A stretch of DNA of 64,000 nt from Streptomyces wedmorensis (lineage in GTDB: Bacteria; Actinomycetota; Actinomycetes; Streptomycetales; Streptomycetaceae), in contig NZ_JNWK01000008.1 in the NCBI RefSeq assembly GCF_000716445.1, positions 1 through 64,000 on the forward strand. Direction: 5' to 3'. Of this stretch, positions 60,211 through 64,000 are shown piece after piece. How positions within the stretch are numbered: the first letter of the stretch is position 1; each line of letters begins with the position of its first letter. Made by a program: the position numbers and the translations under genes. The notes beneath the pieces are model-generated. The model made no database searches. It was not told where the DNA came from and saw nothing but the letters and a program-made list of their open reading frames with translations.

Positions 60211-61422
60211 TCAGGCGCCGGGCTCGACGAGGAGCGTGGGAGCTGCCTCGGGCGGGCAGTAGCGGGTCCAGGCGTCGGTGAACTGGGCGCGGGTGAAGCC
60301 CTTGGCCTGGTGGCCGCCGGGGAAGCGGCGGTTGGCCGACTTGATGCCGTAGTCCTGGAGCAGGATCTGCAGGCCGCGCGGGGTGAGCCCGTTGGGGCTG
60401 TGCTCGGCCCAGGGCGCCTCGGGGTCGGCGTTGAGGATGTCCAGGAGGCGGCCGGTGCGGAGTGCCGGCTGGTCGCCTTCGGAGGCGAAGGCGCGGCGGA
60501 TGTCGGCGAGGATGCGGATCTTCAGCCCGCCGTCCTCGTCGCGCCCGGCCTCGTAGTCCGTCATGGCCGTGCAGGCGGTGCGGGCCAGGACGGGCCAGTG
60601 TCCGCCCGCGAGGTCGGCGATGCTGATCAGCGGCGCCCAGGTGTCGGCGGCACGGTCCTCGACCGGCATCTTCGGCTCCAGGGCGAGTGCCTTCTCGCGT
60701 ACGGAGGCCAGCCAGGCCGCCAGCCGCGTGCGGAGCTCGCGTACGGCGAGGTCGTCGCGTCCGTAGCGCCAGGCGCTGACCTTCTCGGTCTCGGCTCGGC
60801 GGCGCATGCGGATGACGACCGACCGGTCCATGATCGTGTCGGGGAGGTCTCCGATGCCGGCGAGGGCGGCCATGGCGAAGGTGTCGAACTTGACCACCTC
60901 GTGGTTGGGACCGGTGACGCGCAGAGTGGGCCGGTTGCGCTGGTGGCCGGCGTTGAGCAGGCCGCGCATCTCCTCGTTCTTCTCTGCGACCTTCGCGCTG
61001 CCGAAGATGGTGTCGACCTCGTCCACGAGGAGCGTGGGCGGGTCGCCCTCGCCGATCGACCGGAAGATCGCCGCAGCGGAGGCGTTGACCGTGATCAGCG
61101 GCTCGTGGACGGCCTCGATCAGTACCTCAAGGAGCCGCGACTTCCCGCACCGCTTGGCGGGTCCGACCACCGCGAGGCGGGGCGCGTGCTGCCATACCGT
61201 CTGCAGGTGGGTCGCCGCGGCCCACAGCGTGGTGGCGGTCAGGGCTTCGTCGCTCGGCATCACGACGTAGCGCCGGATGGCAGCCCGGAGCAGGTCCAGG
61301 ACCTCCTCGCCCTCGGGGTCCGAGGTGGGCGCGGGGGCGGCTGGCTGGCCGGGTATGGCGGTCGGCGGCCAGTCGACGGGAAGCGATGGCGTGTTCGGGG
61401 TGGCTTCGTCCATACTGGACAT
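60211..61422 (-). CDS. DUF3631 domain ATPase (replication-type)
   Basis: Protein of 403 residues. Walker A variant LAVVGPAKRCGKSRLLEVLI, Walker B TLLVDEVDTIFG, sensor-like NRPTLRVTG, then the DUF3631 part (DTWAPLISIADLAGGHWPVL, LLQDYGIKSANRRFPGGHQA, YCPPE). These helicase-like proteins are the likely replication or transfer ATPase of actinobacterial integrative elements. The ATG at 61422 has GAGGAG just upstream. Confidence 0.82.
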   Translation of the reverse strand: MSSMDEATPNTPSLPVDWPPTAIPGQPAAPAPTSDPEGEEVLDLLRAAIRRYVVMPSDEALTATTLWAAATHLQTVWQHAPRLAVVGPAKRCGKSRLLEVLIEAVHEPLITVNASAAAIFRSIGEGDPPTLLVDEVDTIFGSAKVAEKNEEMRGLLNAGHQRNRPTLRVTGPNHEVVKFDTFAMAALAGIGDLPDTIMDRSVVIRMRRRAETEKVSAWRYGRDDLAVRELRTRLAAWLASVREKALALEPKMPVEDRAADTWAPLISIADLAGGHWPVLARTACTAMTDYEAGRDEDGGLKIRILADIRRAFASEGDQPALRTGRLLDILNADPEAPWAEHSPNGLTPRGLQILLQDYGIKSANRRFPGGHQAKGFTRAQFTDAWTRYCPPEAAPTLLVEPGA

Positions 61423-61435
61423 CGAGCTCCTCAAT

Positions 61436-61656
61436 CTGCAGGCCATACGGGACGGCAATCCCGGCTCTGCAGCTAGTCGTTCAGGGATGGGCGGCGTGAG
61501 GTTTGCGCTTTGAGCCCCTCGGTGCCGCAAGCACCGGGGGGCTTTTTGCATGTCGGATCGCAGGGACCCGGCACATCTATCACTATGCCTGACGCATAGC
61601 TGCTTTGCAAGCTGCAGAAGATGCTGTACTGTTTTAACTGGCCCTGCGGACTGCAG
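61436..61656. promoter_or_regulatory. Divergent control region with four CTGCAG sites
   Basis: CTGCAG lies at 61436, 61467, 61612 and 61651 between the DUF3631 and XRE genes, far above chance. AGCTGCTTTGCAAGCTGCAG at 61598-61617 forms a local repeat of the half site. The half site resembles the CTGCAT/ATGCAG array at 53.5 kb. Probably bound by the XRE protein. Confidence 0.55.
61514..61547 (+). terminator. Intrinsic terminator with T-run, inside the divergent region
   Basis: GCCCCTCGGTGC / GCACCGGGGGGC, loop CGCAA, then TTTTT. It is a classic plus-strand terminator 135 bases before the XRE gene, with no plus-strand gene ahead; it could end a small RNA or act as attenuator. Confidence 0.7.
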
Positions 61657-61681
61657 CGGCACGCTGCGAAAGGAGGAATCG

Positions 61682-62176
61682 ATGCCCGACGACGAGCGCG
61701 ACGAGGCGCCGGAGGGCGTCCTGCTCAAGGGCGAGGAGAACGCCGCCAAGCGGATCAAGGCCGAGCGCGAGCAGCGTGGCTGGAGCACCACCACGCTCTC
61801 CGACCGGCTCAACGAGGCCGGCTACGAGATGAACCCGTCGGCGGTGTGGCGGATCGAGAACGGCAAGCGCCGCATCAACCTCGACGAGGCCATCGGCTTC
61901 GCCGAGGTCTTCGGCGTCTCGCTGTCCAACCTCGTCGGCCCGCCCGCCCTGGCCGCCGCCGGCCGCGCCATGGAACTCATCGACACCGTCGTGGCCGCCA
62001 ACGCGGCCGCCCAAAGAGCCCAGCACGCGTACCGCCGGGCGAACAACGACCTGATCGCCTACCTCGACGAACACCCGGCCATCCGCAAGGAAGCCGACGT
62101 GATGGTCAGCAACGCCATCGCCGAGAACACCATGAAGATCAACCAGGAGCAGTTCGGGCCCCCGCCCCAGGCATAG
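61682..62176 (+). CDS. XRE-family regulator of the mobile element
   Basis: Protein of 164 residues. HTH at about 20-85 (AAKRIKAEREQRGWSTTTLS, MNPSAVWRIENGKRRINLDE), then a helical dimerisation part (AQRAQHAYRRANNDLIAYLD). Excellent ribosome site AAAGGAGGAATCG before the ATG. Likely the master repressor or activator of the element. Confidence 0.85.
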   Translation: MPDDERDEAPEGVLLKGEENAAKRIKAEREQRGWSTTTLSDRLNEAGYEMNPSAVWRIENGKRRINLDEAIGFAEVFGVSLSNLVGPPALAAAGRAMELIDTVVAANAAAQRAQHAYRRANNDLIAYLDEHPAIRKEADVMVSNAIAENTMKINQEQFGPPPQA

Positions 62177-62308
62177 CCCGCTCCTCCGGCCGCCCTGGAC
62201 CGCAAACCCCAGGCCACGGCCCCGCACCACACGCCCATCCCATCCCTGAACGACACCGGCCCGGCCGGGGTTGCCGCCCCACCAGCCGAGGCCAGGAGAG
62301 GACCCTGC

Positions 62309-62581
62309 TTGCGCCAGACGGCGATACCCCACGCCTCCACCCAGCCCCGCCCGGCGAAGGAGGTGAACGACAATGACCGCCTGCTCACGGTCGACGAGGC
62401 CGCCGAACGCCTCGGCACCGGCGTGCGCTTCATCCGCCGCCTCGTCTCCGAGCGCCGCATCCGATACGTCAAGCTCGGCAAGCACGTCCGCATCGCCGAG
62501 AGCGTCCTGACCGCGTACGTAGAGGAGCGGACGGTTGAACCCGTCCGCAGCCGACGAGCGGGCTTCGGGCTGGTGGCCTGA
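62309..62581 (+). CDS. Excisionase-like HTH protein (MerR/Xis type)
   Basis: Protein of 90 residues: LLTVDEAAERLGTGVRFIRR, LVSERRIRYVKLGKHVRIAE, the usual AlpA/Xis winged helix. TTG start at 62309 with AGGAGAGGA 6 bases upstream. The TGA overlaps the integrase ATG (TGATG), as is normal for xis-int pairs. Confidence 0.85.
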   Translation: MRQTAIPHASTQPRPAKEVNDNDRLLTVDEAAERLGTGVRFIRRLVSERRIRYVKLGKHVRIAESVLTAYVEERTVEPVRSRRAGFGLVA

Positions 62582-63795
62582 TGGCACGGTCCCGCAAGCA
62601 GTCGCCGCGCCGCAGCTTCGGCGCGATCCGCAAGCTGCCCTCGGGGCGCTACCAGGCCCGCTATCCCGGCGCGGGAGGCGTCCTGCGCGCTGCCCCGCAG
62701 ACGTACGAGACCAAGCGCGAAGCAGAGGTGTTCCTCGCTCAGATCCAGGCGGACCAGGCCCGGGGCGACTGGATCGATCCGACGGCCGGCGAGGTGCCGT
62801 TCGCCGAGTACGCCAGGCGCTGGATCGACGAACGAGGTGTCGCGCCCACGACCGAGGAGCTGTACCGGCGGCTGCTCCGCCTCCACCTGGAGCCGACCTT
62901 CGGCGAGCAGCACGTCAACGCCATCAGCCCTGCCAAGGTCAGGACCTGGCGGGCGGAGCGGCGGAAGGCGACCGGTGCCACCACGACGGCGAAGTCGTAC
63001 CGCCTCCTGAAGGCCATCATGCAGACGGCCGTCGAGGACGAGCTGATCCGCCGGAACCCCTGCTCCATCCGCGGCGCGGGCCGCGAGGACGCGGACGAGC
63101 GTCCCGTGGCCACCGTCGAGGAGGTCTTCGCTCTCGCCGAGGCCATCGGGATCCGCTGGCGGCTGATGGTCCTCCTGGGTGCCTTCGCCTCCATGCGGCC
63201 GGAGGAGCTGGCCGAGCTACGCCGAGCCGACATCGACCTCGATACCGGTTCCGTACGCGTGCGGCGAGCCGCTCCGGAACTGAACACCGGCCGCCGGGTG
63301 ATCGGAGACCCCAAGTCCCGCGCGGGCAAACGGGAGATCATGCTGCCCGACTTCATCCTGCTCGACGTCCGCCGGCACCTGGAGTGGTTCGCGCAGGACG
63401 GGCCCGATGGCCTGGTCTTCGTGGGGGAGAGGGGAGCGGCCCTGCGGGGCACCACCTTCGGGCGGAAGTGGCGCAAGGCTCGCGACGCGGTCGGCATGCC
63501 CAAGGAGTTCCGTTTCTACGACCTGCGCCACACCGGCAACACGCTCGCCGCCGACACCGGCGCCAAGCTCAAGGACCTCATGGTCCGCGCGGGCCAGTCG
63601 TCCGAGCGGGCACAGCTGATCTATCAGCACTCCACCAAGGCGCACCAGCGCAAGCTCGCCGACGACATCGACGCCCACGTCCGCAGCCAGCGCACGTCGC
63701 CGGACCGGGGATCGGGCGCCGGCGTCGCGGAGGCCACCATCCACAGGATCGTCCCTCCGCTCTCGGCTCCTGCCGGAGCTGCTCGGCGGAGGTGA
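62581..63795 (+). CDS. Tyrosine recombinase/integrase
   Basis: Protein of 404 residues. N-terminal SAM-like arm (EYARRWIDERGVAPTTEELY), catalytic half with first Arg in SMRPEELAELR, Arg in FYDLRHTGNTLAA and the nucleophile Tyr in AQLIYQHST. The first His of HxxR is Tyr (YDLR) and the later His/Trp is Gln (AGQSS), substitutions also seen in other actinobacterial integrases. It should insert the element at an att site, not visible here. Confidence 0.9.
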   Translation: MARSRKQSPRRSFGAIRKLPSGRYQARYPGAGGVLRAAPQTYETKREAEVFLAQIQADQARGDWIDPTAGEVPFAEYARRWIDERGVAPTTEELYRRLLRLHLEPTFGEQHVNAISPAKVRTWRAERRKATGATTTAKSYRLLKAIMQTAVEDELIRRNPCSIRGAGREDADERPVATVEEVFALAEAIGIRWRLMVLLGAFASMRPEELAELRRADIDLDTGSVRVRRAAPELNTGRRVIGDPKSRAGKREIMLPDFILLDVRRHLEWFAQDGPDGLVFVGERGAALRGTTFGRKWRKARDAVGMPKEFRFYDLRHTGNTLAADTGAKLKDLMVRAGQSSERAQLIYQHSTKAHQRKLADDIDAHVRSQRTSPDRGSGAGVAEATIHRIVPPLSAPAGAARRR

Positions 63796-63797
63796 CG

Positions 63798-63842
63798 CAC
63801 AGGGGTGCGGGCCCGGCACACCGCCGGGCCCGCACCCCTGTG
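63798..63842. terminator. 20-bp perfect terminator hairpin after the integrase
   Basis: CACAGGGGTGCGGGCCCGGC / GCCGGGCCCGCACCCCTGTG with loop ACACC, starting 3 bases after the integrase stop. Confidence 0.85.
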
Positions 63843-63928
63843 TCTGGTGCCATCGATGTTCGGGTGGGCGTTCAGGCCGCCGAGGCCATCGCTCACAGCG
63901 CGGGACTGGCGCTTCCCGTCCCGACCGG

Positions 63929-64000
63929 CTACTTGCCGAGGATGTCGATGTAGAAGTCGGGGCCGGGTTCGCCCGTGGGGGACCCGGAGAGCCGGACGGG
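63929..64000 (-). CDS. 3' end of a gene continuing beyond the window
   Basis: The last 23 codons on the minus strand read PVRLSGSPTGEPGPDFYIDI, LGK, then TAG. It converges on the integrase. The family cannot be told from this piece; its 3' end could be the chromosomal border of the element. Confidence 0.5.
   Translation of the reverse strand, partial: PVRLSGSPTGEPGPDFYIDILGK

Noticed and set aside
62739..63795. The integrase at the right end as the enzyme that made the tRNA scars
   Set aside because: No tRNA half lies next to it, and the scars lie 20 kb away with their own tail sequence; nothing links its att site to tRNA-Gly.
63217..63819. Minus-strand 200-residue protein over the integrase
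   Set aside because: Antisense shadow of a convincing integrase with catalytic residues in order.

Overview
The window is very GC-rich, with strong GGAGG-type ribosome binding sites, GTG/TTG starts and many one- or four-base gene overlaps. Gene content (GvpU-like/SCO5918-like proteins, DUF5994, DUF2637, a LAL regulator, an AICE-type Xis/Int) and one TTA codon in a regulator point to Streptomyces or a very close relative. No rRNA and no intact tRNA gene is visible.

Layout. 0-14.6 kb: ordinary accessory chromosome. It holds an ABC-F protein with a repeat-derived tail, a DoxX/MarR pair, an internally deleted S8 protease, a DUF1648/YtrA-type GntR operon, a 2-hydroxyacid dehydrogenase, a ThrE-like exporter, an APC permease, a GlxA-type regulator, an MBL-fold protein and a GNAT protein. 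14.7-42.3 kb: a graveyard of integration events. Six copies, all in one orientation, of the 3' half of a tRNA (CCC in the anticodon-loop position, most simply tRNA-Gly) plus its terminator hairpin lie at about 16.7, 22.7, 24.4, 29.7, 40.6 and 42.1 kb. Two more degenerate copies lie at 14.7 and 21.2 kb. Several are followed by a shared tail that resembles the 3' end of a lost integrase gene. Between them sit short cassettes: two paralogous cold-shock modules (MerR-like / CBS / Csp, one with SCO5918, one with a DEAD-box helicase), DUF5994 paralogues with a PP2C phosphatase, an M23 peptidase, a LuxR/aldo-keto reductase pair, an ice-binding-like surface protein with a DUF5819/HTTM pair, a split S74-chaperone protein with a 2OG-Fe(II) oxygenase, a lipase with a LAL regulator, and an AbiEii-like toxin/antitoxin-like pair.

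42.3-47.2 kb: an IS30 scar, an M60-type metallopeptidase lipoprotein and an OmpR-type two-component system. 47.2-55.4 kb: a tightly coupled minus-strand cluster (serine hydrolase, GT4 glycosyltransferase, two dCTP-deaminase-fold proteins, 5'-nucleotidase-like metallophosphatase, MurA-like enolpyruvyl transferase, HATPase) facing a TPR-XRE regulator with a TTA codon and a flavoprotein. Its function is not known to me; it looks like nucleotide or nucleotide-sugar chemistry under developmental control. The two deaminase-fold proteins have lost complementary halves of the catalytic residue set. 55.5-63.8 kb: an integrative mobilizable element (ParB-like, relaxase, MobC, DUF2637, DUF3631 ATPase, XRE, Xis, tyrosine integrase) with a repeat-rich candidate origin at 60.1-60.2 kb.

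Functional names come from reading motifs by eye; no database search was run. Starts were chosen from visible Shine-Dalgarno sequences and gene overlaps.
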